Assembly (NCBI RefSeq): GCF_016518545.1
Contig: NZ_JACVTO010000003.1
Coordinates: 186,001 to 250,000, forward strand
Length of the DNA stretch: 64,000 bases
Reading direction: 5' to 3'
Origin: Pseudomonas sp. S30
GTDB lineage: Bacteria > Pseudomonadota > Gammaproteobacteria > Pseudomonadales > Pseudomonadaceae
The position numbers and the translations under genes are program-made. Each line of letters starts with the position of its first letter. The stretch's first letter is position 1. Positions 27,896 through 36,420 of this stretch are shown in pieces. The notes beneath the pieces are model-generated. The model was not told the origin of the DNA and ran no database searches. It saw only the letters and a program-made list of their open reading frames with translations.

Positions 27896-28060
27896 GGCGA
27901 TTGGTCATCGAACCGGCCAGGCACTGCGCAAAAAAGTATCGGTGAGAGTGCAGGCAAGGCTTTGTCGGGTGGCGTCGAGCGGGGTGTAATTGGATCCGAG
28001 CACGACAAAAACAATAATGACTTCCGCGCCGTCCCACGGTCCGGAAGGGGAGTTCACCGC
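27896..28060 (+). promoter_or_regulatory. mtl operon promoter region
   Basis: 165 bp between mtlR and mtlE, AT-rich around 28000-28020. Two direct elements share GCAC followed by CAAAAA after three to four bases (starting at 27921 and at 28000), about 79 bp apart. TTTGTCG (27961-27967) and CGACAAA (28003-28009) form a spaced inverted repeat. These are candidate MtlR contacts only. No confident -35/-10 pair was found. Confidence 0.4.
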
Positions 28061-29371
28061 ATGAACGACTCGATCAAGACCTGCCTGGCTGCCGCCTGCC
28101 TGAGCCTCACGCCCCTGGCCCAGGCCGCCGAAACCCTGACCATCGCCACCGTCAACAACAGCGACATGATCCGCATGCAGCGCCTGTCCGAGGCCTTCGA
28201 GCAGCAGCACCCGGACGTGCAGCTCAAGTGGGTGGTGCTCGAAGAAAACGTCCTGCGCCAGCGCCTGACCACCGACATCGCCACCCAGGGCGGGCAGTTC
28301 GACGTGCTGACCATCGGCATGTACGAGGCCGCGCTCTGGGGTGCCCAGGGCTGGCTGGAACCGATGCGCGACCTGCCTGCCGACTACCGGCTCGACGATG
28401 TCTTCCCCTCGGTGCGCGACGGCCTGTCGTTCAAGGGCACGCTATACGCCCTGCCGTTCTACGCCGAAGCCTCGATCACCTACTACCGCAAGGACCTGTT
28501 CGAACAGGCGGGCCTGAGCATGCCCGAACAGCCCACCTGGACCCAGATGGGCGAATTCGCCGCCAAGCTCAACAAACCCCAGGACGGCCAGTACGGTATC
28601 TGCCTCAGGGGCAAGGCTGGCTGGGGCGAGAACATGGCGTTGATCAGCACCCTCGCCAACGCCTTCGGTGGCCGTTGGTTCAATGAGCAGTGGCAGCCCG
28701 AGTTCACCGGCAGCGCCTGGTCCCAGGCCTTGAACTTCTACGTCGATACCCTCAGGCAGTACGGTCCGCCCGGCGCGTCGAGCAATGGCTTCAACGAGAA
28801 CCTGGCGCTGTTCAACAGCGGCAAGTGCGCGATGTGGGTCGATGCCAGCGTGGCCGGCTCGTTCGTCACGGACAAGTCCCAGAGCAAGGTCGCCGACGTC
28901 ACCGGCTTCACCTTCGCGCCCAAGCAAGTCACCGACAAGGGCGCCAGCTGGTTGTACGCTTGGGCGCTGGCGATTCCCGCGAGCGCCAAGCACAAGGACG
29001 CGGCCAAGGCCTTCAGCGCCTGGGCCACGTCCGAGGGCTATGCCCAGCTGGTGGCCGAGAAGGACGGCGTGGCCAACGTGCCGCCGGGCACCCGCGCCTC
29101 CACCTACAGCGAGGCTTACCTGAAAGCCGCGCCCTTCGCCCAGGTGACCCTGGAGTCGCTCAAGCGCGTGGACCCCAACCATCCGACCCTCCAGCCGGTG
29201 CCGTACGTGGGCATCCAGTTGGTGACCATCCCCGAGTTCCAGTCCATTGGCACCCAGGTCGGCAAGCTGTTCGCCGCCGCCCTCACCGGCCAGATGAAAC
29301 CGGAGCAGGCGTTGACGGCGGCGCAGTCGTCGACCGAGCGCGAGATGAAACGCGCCGGCTACCCCAAGTAG
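28061..29371 (+). CDS. mtlE: Mannitol/polyol ABC transporter periplasmic binding protein MtlE
   Basis: 436 residues of the extracellular solute-binding family 1. The signal peptide is MNDSIKTCLAAACLSLTPLAQA, with mature protein starting near AETLTIATVNNSD. The family core appears in FDVLTIGMYEAALWGAQGWL and LPFYAEASITYYRKDLFEQAG. It captures mannitol, glucitol and related polyols in the periplasm and hands them to MtlFG. GGGGAG lies eight bases before the ATG. It is the first gene of the operon, and a strong hairpin directly after it probably raises its level above that of the permeases. Confidence 0.92.
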   Translation: MNDSIKTCLAAACLSLTPLAQAAETLTIATVNNSDMIRMQRLSEAFEQQHPDVQLKWVVLEENVLRQRLTTDIATQGGQFDVLTIGMYEAALWGAQGWLEPMRDLPADYRLDDVFPSVRDGLSFKGTLYALPFYAEASITYYRKDLFEQAGLSMPEQPTWTQMGEFAAKLNKPQDGQYGICLRGKAGWGENMALISTLANAFGGRWFNEQWQPEFTGSAWSQALNFYVDTLRQYGPPGASSNGFNENLALFNSGKCAMWVDASVAGSFVTDKSQSKVADVTGFTFAPKQVTDKGASWLYAWALAIPASAKHKDAAKAFSAWATSEGYAQLVAEKDGVANVPPGTRASTYSEAYLKAAPFAQVTLESLKRVDPNHPTLQPVPYVGIQLVTIPEFQSIGTQVGKLFAAALTGQMKPEQALTAAQSSTEREMKRAGYPK

Positions 29372-29382
29372 ACCTTGCCGCT

Positions 29383-29409
29383 GCAGCGACGCCCCATGGG
29401 CATCGCTGC
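29383..29409 (+). repeat. mtlE-mtlF intercistronic stem-loop
   Basis: GCAGCGA (29383-29389) pairs with TCGCTGC (29403-29409). After one C-A mismatch, GCCC pairs with GGGC around a CAT loop. It lies 12 bases after the mtlE stop and 35 before mtlF and has no T-run, so it is more likely an mRNA-stabilising or partial-termination element. Confidence 0.6.
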
Positions 29410-29443
29410 CCGCTCGCCCCTTGCTGCCGCACATGGAGTCGTC

Positions 29444-30367
29444 ATGAACACTTCGACCCTGGATTCCCCGACCCTGGCCGCCGAGCGCCGTGGCAAGCGC
29501 CGCGTCGGTCCTGGCTGGTTCCTGGTCAGCCCCTCGGTGGCGCTGTTGCTGCTGTGGATGGTCGTGCCCCTGGGCATGACCCTGTATTTTTCGCTGATCC
29601 GCTACAACCTGCTGTATCCCGGCGAGAACGACTTCGTCGGCCTGGACAATTTCAGCTTCTTCGTCACCGACGCAGGGTTTGTGCCCGGCGCGCTCAATAC
29701 CCTCACCCTGGTAGGCAGCGTGCTGGCCATCAGCGTCGTGCTCGGCGTACTGATCGCTGCGCTGCTGGAGGCTGGTGAGTTCTGGGGCCGGGGCGTGGTA
29801 CGGGTGCTGCTGATCTCGCCGTTCTTCATCATGCCTACAGTCAGCGCACTGCTGTGGAAGAACCTGATCCTGCATCCGGTCTCCGGCATTCTCGCCGCAC
29901 TGTGGCGGGTGTTCGGTGCCGAACCGGTGGATTGGCTGGCGCACTACCCCCTGCTGTCGATCATCCTGATCGTCTCCTGGCAGTGGTTGCCGTTCGCCAT
30001 CCTGCTGTTGATGACCGCCTTGCAGTCCCAGGACCAGGAGCAGAAGGAGGCGGCGCGCCTGGACGGCGCCGGTGCCCTGGCGATCTTCTGGCACCTGACC
30101 CTGCCGCACCTGGCGCGGCCGATCGCCGTGGTGCTGATGATCGAGACCATCTTCCTGCTGTCGGTGTTCGCCGAGATCTTCACCACCACCAGCGGCGGGC
30201 CCGGCTACGAATCCACCAACCTGGCCTACCTGATCTACAACCAGGCGCTGCTGCAATTCGACGTCGGCATGGCATCTGCCGGTGGCCTGATCGCTGTGCT
30301 GATCGCCAACGTCGCCGCCATCGTGCTGGTGCGCATGATCGGCAAGAACCTGACCGAGCGCAGCTGA
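29444..30367 (+). CDS. mtlF: Mannitol/polyol ABC transporter permease MtlF
   Basis: 307 residues with six membrane helices, a MalF-like binding-protein-dependent permease. The cytoplasmic EAA loop that docks onto the ATPase is EAARLDGAGALAIFWHLTLP. GGAG lies seven bases before the ATG at 29444. It pairs with MtlG as the heterodimeric inner-membrane channel. It ends 10 bases before mtlG, consistent with a single transcript. Confidence 0.92.
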   Translation: MNTSTLDSPTLAAERRGKRRVGPGWFLVSPSVALLLLWMVVPLGMTLYFSLIRYNLLYPGENDFVGLDNFSFFVTDAGFVPGALNTLTLVGSVLAISVVLGVLIAALLEAGEFWGRGVVRVLLISPFFIMPTVSALLWKNLILHPVSGILAALWRVFGAEPVDWLAHYPLLSIILIVSWQWLPFAILLLMTALQSQDQEQKEAARLDGAGALAIFWHLTLPHLARPIAVVLMIETIFLLSVFAEIFTTTSGGPGYESTNLAYLIYNQALLQFDVGMASAGGLIAVLIANVAAIVLVRMIGKNLTERS

Positions 30368-30377
30368 GGAGCCCGCC

Positions 30378-31211
30378 ATGCTGACACTCAAGCAACATCG
30401 CCGCCTGCGCGACGCGCTGCTCGGCCTGCTGTGCTGGGGCATCGCCCTGGTGATCTTCTTCCCGATCTTCTGGATGCTGCTGACCAGCTTCAAGACCGAA
30501 CTGGACGCCTTCGCCACGCCGCCGCAGTTCATCTTCCAGCCGACCCTGGAAAATTACCTGCACATCAATGCGCGCAGCGACTACTTCGCCTACGCCTGGA
30601 ACTCAGTGCTGATCTCGGTCTCGGCCACCGTGCTGTGCCTGCTGATCGCGGTGCCGGCGGCCTATTCGATGGCGTTCTTCGAATCGCGTCACACCAAGCG
30701 CACCTTGCTGTGGATGCTCTCGACCAAGATGCTGCCGCCGGTGGGCGTGCTGATGCCGATCTACCTGCTGGCCAAGCAGTTCGGCCTGCTCGACTCGCGC
30801 CTGGCGCTGATCATCGTCTACACCCTGATCAACCTGCCGATCGTGGTGTGGATGGTGTACACCTACTTCAAGGACATCCCGGTCGACATCCTAGAAGCCG
30901 CCCGCCTGGACGGCGCCGGCACCTGGCAGGAAATCGTCCGTGTGCTGCTGCCCATCGCCCGCGGCGGCCTGGCCTCGACGGTGCTGCTGTCGCTGATCCT
31001 GTGCTGGAACGAGGCGTTCTGGTCACTCAACCTCACGTCTTCGGCCGCCGCCCCGCTGACGGCGCTGGTGGCCTCCTATTCCAGCCCCGAAGGCCTGTTC
31101 TGGGCCAAGCTCTCGGCGGTGTCCACCCTGGCCTGCGCGCCGATCCTGATCTTTGGCTGGATCAGCCAGAAGCAGCTGGTGCGCGGCCTCTCGTTCGGGG
31201 CCGTGAAATGA
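30378..31211 (+). CDS. mtlG: Mannitol/polyol ABC transporter permease MtlG
   Basis: 277 residues, six helices, MalG-like. The EAA loop is EAARLDGAGTWQEIVRVLLP, and the N-terminal PIFWMLLTSFKTELDAFATPP is typical of sugar permeases of this class. GAGGAG lies six bases before the ATG. Its stop overlaps the ATG of a 40-codon reading frame (ATGA) that bridges to mtlK, which could couple translation across the 111-bp gap. Confidence 0.92.
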   Translation: MLTLKQHRRLRDALLGLLCWGIALVIFFPIFWMLLTSFKTELDAFATPPQFIFQPTLENYLHINARSDYFAYAWNSVLISVSATVLCLLIAVPAAYSMAFFESRHTKRTLLWMLSTKMLPPVGVLMPIYLLAKQFGLLDSRLALIIVYTLINLPIVVWMVYTYFKDIPVDILEAARLDGAGTWQEIVRVLLPIARGGLASTVLLSLILCWNEAFWSLNLTSSAAAPLTALVASYSSPEGLFWAKLSAVSTLACAPILIFGWISQKQLVRGLSFGAVK

Positions 31212-31322
31212 ACGCCCATCAAGCTCCAGGCACGCGTTCATGTGCGCTCACCGGCAACGCCACTGCCTCCATCCCTGCCGCCGCCCCCGGGGCGACTCCA
31301 CGCCGCCAAGAAGGTAACCGAC

Positions 31323-31330
<8 letters not shown>
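31208..31330 (+). CDS. Possible 40-codon bridging ORF between mtlG and mtlK
   Basis: An ATG overlapping the mtlG stop (ATGA) opens 40 codons, beginning [17 protein letters not shown]. The frame closes at a TGA inside mtlK codons 2-3, eight bases after the mtlK start begins. There is no good ribosome binding site of its own, so it would rely on ribosomes finishing mtlG. It is Ala/Pro/Thr-rich with no recognisable domain. It may be a coupling device that carries ribosomes to mtlK, or chance in GC-rich DNA. Confidence 0.3.
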
Positions 31331-32429
<1,099 letters not shown>

Positions 32430-32449
32430 GCGGCCTGCAAGGATTGCCC

Positions 32450-33925
32450 ATGAAACTCGACCGCGCTCACCTCGACCGCCTGCCGACTTCGGTAGCACGT
32501 CCCGCGTACGGCCCCAGCCAACTGCGCCACGGCATCGTCCATATCGGCGTCGGCGGCTTCCACCGCGCACACCAGGCGGCCTACACCGATGCCTTGATGA
32601 ACCTCGGCCAAGCCCACGACTGGGCGATCTGCGGCGCCGGCCTGCGCAGCGAAGACCGCGCCATGCGCGATGCATTGGCGGCCCAGGACCACCTCTACAC
32701 CCTCTACGAACTGGGCGATGGCGCCGATACCGAGGTTCGCGTGATCGGCGCCATCAGCGCGATGCTGCTGGCCGAGGATCAGGCTCAGACCCTGCTCGAC
32801 ACCCTCGCCGATCCGGCCATTCGCATCGTCTCGCTGACCATCACCGAAGGCGGTTACTGCATCGACGACAGCACCGGGGAGTTCCTCGCCCATCTGCCGG
32901 CGATCCAGCAGGACCTGGCCACGCCCGAGCGACCGCGCAGCGTGTTCGGCTTTCTCTGCCAGGCCCTGCGGCGCCGGCGCGAGGCAGGCCATCGAGCTTT
33001 CACGGTGATGTCCTGCGACAACCTGCCCCACAATGGCCGAGTGGCACGCCAGGCGCTGCTGGCCTTCGCCGAACGGCTGGATCCCGAGCTGGCGCGTTGG
33101 ATCGACGAGCATGTCAGCTTCCCCAACGCCATGGTCGACCGCATCACGCCCATGACCAGCGACGCCCATCGGCGTCAGCTGGCCGAGCGTCACGGCGTCG
33201 AGGACGCCTGGCCGGTGGTGTGCGAACCGTTCCTGCAATGGGTCCTGGAAGACAAGTTCGTCGACGGCCGGCCCGCCTGGGAAAAGGTCGGGGTGCAGTT
33301 CACCGACGACGTCACGCCCTACGAGGAAATGAAGATCAAGCTGCTCAACGGCAGTCACCTGGCCCTGACCTACCTGGGCTTCCTGCAGGGCTACCGCTTC
33401 GTCCACGAAACCCTGGCCGACGAGCGACTGCGCCGCTACATGCGCACGTTCATGGACCAGGACGTGACCCCGCAACTGGCGCCGGTGCCGGGCATCGATC
33501 TGGCGCACTACAAGCAAAGCCTGCTGGAGCGCTTCTCCAACCGCGCCATCGCCGACCAGCTCGAACGGGTCTGCTCGGACGGCTCGTCGAAATTCCCCAA
33601 GTTCATCGTGCCCACCGCCAACCGCCTGATCGCCGAGGGTCGGCCACTGGATCGCGTGGCGCTGGTGGTCGCAGCCTGGGCGCTGTATCTGGGCGGCGAG
33701 GACGAGCAGGGCAACCGCTACAGCATTCCCGATCCGCGCGCCGCGCAATGCCAGGCCCGCGTGGTCCAGCGCGACGGGCTGGCGGCGCGGGTGCTGGGCG
33801 ACGAGACCATCTTCGGCACGGCGATCCCCAACTCGCGGGCTTTCGTCCAGGCTTTCGAGACGCTCTACGACAGCCTGCGCGAGGTGGGCGTGAGTGAAAC
33901 CCTGCGCCGCGTACTGGGCGATTGA
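32450..33925 (+). CDS. mtlD: Mannitol 2-dehydrogenase MtlD
   Basis: 491 residues, a polyol-specific long-chain dehydrogenase that oxidises D-mannitol to D-fructose with NAD+. The coenzyme fold starts at IVHIGVGGFHRAHQA. The catalytic set of the P. fluorescens enzyme, Asn191, Lys295, Asn300 and His303, is found at exactly those numbers here (CDNLPHNG; MKIKLLNGSH). No zinc site is expected in this family. It lies 20 bp after mtlK in the operon and feeds fructose to MtlZ. Confidence 0.94.
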   Translation: MKLDRAHLDRLPTSVARPAYGPSQLRHGIVHIGVGGFHRAHQAAYTDALMNLGQAHDWAICGAGLRSEDRAMRDALAAQDHLYTLYELGDGADTEVRVIGAISAMLLAEDQAQTLLDTLADPAIRIVSLTITEGGYCIDDSTGEFLAHLPAIQQDLATPERPRSVFGFLCQALRRRREAGHRAFTVMSCDNLPHNGRVARQALLAFAERLDPELARWIDEHVSFPNAMVDRITPMTSDAHRRQLAERHGVEDAWPVVCEPFLQWVLEDKFVDGRPAWEKVGVQFTDDVTPYEEMKIKLLNGSHLALTYLGFLQGYRFVHETLADERLRRYMRTFMDQDVTPQLAPVPGIDLAHYKQSLLERFSNRAIADQLERVCSDGSSKFPKFIVPTANRLIAEGRPLDRVALVVAAWALYLGGEDEQGNRYSIPDPRAAQCQARVVQRDGLAARVLGDETIFGTAIPNSRAFVQAFETLYDSLREVGVSETLRRVLGD

Positions 33926-33939
33926 CACGGAGAGCGACG

Positions 33940-35430
33940 ATGGACGGACTGTTCCTCGGCATAGACTGCGGCACCCAGGGCACCAAGGCCTTGATACTGG
34001 ACGCCGGCAGCGGCGCGGTGCTGGGCCAGGGCAGCGCAGCCCATGCACCACCGCGCGGCGAGCACGGCTGCCGCGAACAGGATCCGGCGGACTGGTTGCG
34101 GGCCCTGCGCGAGGCCGTGGCCGACGCGCTGACCGCCGCTGGCGTGGGCGGCCGGGAGATTCGCGCGCTGGCCGTTTCCGGCCAGCAGCATGGGTTGGTG
34201 CTGCTCGACGCCCAAGGCCAGGTGCTGCGACCGGCCAAGCTGTGGTGCGACACCCAGACCCGCAGCGAAAACGACGAGCTGCTGGCAGCCCTGGGTGGCG
34301 CCAGCGGCTCGCTGGAGCGCCTGGGGTTGGTGATCGCGCCCGGCTACACCCTGTCCAAGCTGCTCTGGACCCGGCGCCACCATCCCGAGCTGTTCGCCCG
34401 CGCGGCGCACCTGCTGTTGCCCCACGACTACCTCAATCACTGGCTCACCGGCCGCGCCTGTAGCGAGCCGGGAGATGCCTCGGGCACCGGCTACTACGAT
34501 GTGCGCAACCGTGCCTGGGCCACCGATGTGCTGGAACTGGTCGAGCCCGGCCCGCGGCTGGCCGCCGCCCTGCCGCAACTGGTGGAGTCGGGCCAGTGCA
34601 TCGGCCTGCTACGGGCGCAGGCGGCCGAGGCGCTCGGGCTGCCAGCAGGCATCGCGGTCGCCAGCGGCGGTGGCGACAACATGCTCGGCGCCATCGGCAC
34701 GGGCAACATCACCCCCGGCACCCTCACGCTGAGCCTCGGCACCTCCGGCACGCTGGCGGCACACCTCGACCAGGCGCAAATCAGCCCTTGCGCTGAAGTG
34801 GCCACGTTCTGCAGCTCGTCGGGCGGCTGGCTGCCGCTGATCTGCACCATGAACCTCACAGGCGCCTGCGCACTGGTGCAGGCGCTGCTCGACCTGGACC
34901 TCGACACCTTCGCCGAACTGGCCGCGCGATCGCCAATCGGCGCCGAGGGCCTGCTGCTGCTGCCGTTCTTCGACGGCGAGCGGGTACCCGCGCTACCCGA
35001 TGCCAGCGCCAGCCTGCTGGGCATGACCAGCGCCAACCTGACCCCCGCCAACCTGTGCCGTGCGGTGCTGGAGGGCACCTGCTTCAGCCTGCGCCACGGC
35101 CTCGACCTGTTGCGCGATGTCGGGCTGATCAGCCAGGAAATCCGCCTGGTCGGTGGCGCGGCCAAGAGCCCCCTGTGGCGCCAGACCCTGGCCGACCTGC
35201 TCGGCGTGCCGCTGGTCTGTCCCCATCACACCGAAGCGGCCGCCCTGGGCGCGGCGCTCCAGGCGGCCTGGAGCCTGGGTCGCGAACGCGGCGAGGGGGA
35301 TACCTTGCAGGCACTGTGCGCGCGCTGCGTGACCCTCGACGAAAGCACCCGCACCTTGCCAAGGCCCGCGTCGCAGGCTGCCTTCGAAGTGGCCTACCAA
35401 CGTTACCGCGCGCACCTGCCTGGGCAGTGA
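33940..35430 (+). CDS. mtlY: Xylulokinase MtlY
   Basis: 496 residues of the FGGY carbohydrate kinase family. The N-terminal phosphate loop region is LFLGIDCGTQGTKALILDAG, the family substrate segment is AVSGQQHGLVLLD, and the second domain holds the ATP motifs (LSLGTSGTLAAHL and LVGGAAKSPLWRQ). D-xylulose arises when the mtl dehydrogenase acts on D-arabitol, so this kinase extends the operon to arabitol catabolism, as known in P. fluorescens. GGAGAG lies seven bases before the ATG at 33940, only 14 bases after mtlD. Confidence 0.9.
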   Translation: MDGLFLGIDCGTQGTKALILDAGSGAVLGQGSAAHAPPRGEHGCREQDPADWLRALREAVADALTAAGVGGREIRALAVSGQQHGLVLLDAQGQVLRPAKLWCDTQTRSENDELLAALGGASGSLERLGLVIAPGYTLSKLLWTRRHHPELFARAAHLLLPHDYLNHWLTGRACSEPGDASGTGYYDVRNRAWATDVLELVEPGPRLAAALPQLVESGQCIGLLRAQAAEALGLPAGIAVASGGGDNMLGAIGTGNITPGTLTLSLGTSGTLAAHLDQAQISPCAEVATFCSSSGGWLPLICTMNLTGACALVQALLDLDLDTFAELAARSPIGAEGLLLLPFFDGERVPALPDASASLLGMTSANLTPANLCRAVLEGTCFSLRHGLDLLRDVGLISQEIRLVGGAAKSPLWRQTLADLLGVPLVCPHHTEAAALGAALQAAWSLGRERGEGDTLQALCARCVTLDESTRTLPRPASQAAFEVAYQRYRAHLPGQ

Positions 35431-35467
35431 GCGCGGGCCGCCCCTCCCATCCCCTTTGGAGAAACCC

Positions 35468-36412
35468 ATGTATCTGGTCTGTGGCGAAGCCTTGTTCGAC
35501 GTGTTCAGCCAGCGCGACAACCCCCGCAGCAGCGAACTGGGCTTCAAGGCGATCGCCGGGGGATCGCCGTTCAACGTCGCGGTCGGGCTGCGTCGCCTGG
35601 GTGTGGAGTCGGCCTTCTTTGGCGGCCTGTCCAGAGACTTTCTCGGCGCTCGGTTACGCCAGGTCCTGGAGGAAGAACAGGTCGACTGCCAGCATGTGGT
35701 CAGCAATGACGCCCCGACCACCCTGGCCATGGTGGCGCTGGACGCCGACGGCTCGGCCCGCTACCAGTTCCGCGGCGAGGGCTGCGCCGACCGTCAGGTT
35801 CGCCTCGGCGATCTGCCGACACTGGAAGACCCGGTGCGCGGCGTGCATGTAGGCTCCTACACCCTGGTGGTGCAACCGGTGGCCGACACCCTGCTGGCGC
35901 TGGTGCAGCGCGAGTGCGAGCGGCGCCTGATCAGCCTGGACCCGAACGTGCGGCTCGATCCGGCGCCAGACATCGCCCTGTGGCGCCGGCAGATCGAGGC
36001 CTTCGCCGCCCATGCGCACCTGATCAAGGCCAGCGAGGAGGACGTCGCCCTGCTCTACCCTGGCCGTGATCCTGCCGAGGTGGCCCGGGGCTGGCTGGGT
36101 CCGCGCTGCCGGCTGGTGTTCCTCACCCATGGGGCACGGGGTGCCAGCGTCCACAGCGCCCACGGCACCTGGCATCGGCCGGCGGATACCTCGCTGCCCC
36201 TGCGCGATACCGTGGGCGCCGGCGATACCTTCCAGGCCGCCCTTCTCGGCGGCCTCGCCAGGCTGGGCGCGGTCAGCCCGCAGGGCCTGGCCGCACTCGA
36301 CCGTGAGGCGATCGATGGCCTGCTCGCCCATGCCATCCGCGCTGCGGCCATCACCTGTTCACGGCAAGGCCCGGACCTGCCGCACGCCAGGGACCTGATC
36401 GCCCCGGCGTGA
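35468..36412 (+). CDS. mtlZ: Fructokinase MtlZ
   Basis: 314 residues of the PfkB family. The N-terminal motif region is ELGFKAIAGGSPFNVAVGLRRLG, and the C-terminal catalytic signature is DTVGAGDTFQAALLGG with the essential Asp in GAGD. It phosphorylates fructose made by MtlD to fructose 6-phosphate, delivering carbon to central metabolism. GGAG precedes the ATG at 35468 by seven bases. It is the last mtl gene and ends eight bases from the stop of the convergent REC-GGDEF-EAL gene; no intrinsic terminator is visible in that gap. Confidence 0.92.
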   Translation: MYLVCGEALFDVFSQRDNPRSSELGFKAIAGGSPFNVAVGLRRLGVESAFFGGLSRDFLGARLRQVLEEEQVDCQHVVSNDAPTTLAMVALDADGSARYQFRGEGCADRQVRLGDLPTLEDPVRGVHVGSYTLVVQPVADTLLALVQRECERRLISLDPNVRLDPAPDIALWRRQIEAFAAHAHLIKASEEDVALLYPGRDPAEVARGWLGPRCRLVFLTHGARGASVHSAHGTWHRPADTSLPLRDTVGAGDTFQAALLGGLARLGAVSPQGLAALDREAIDGLLAHAIRAAAITCSRQGPDLPHARDLIAPA

Positions 36413-36420
36413 GCACGCCG

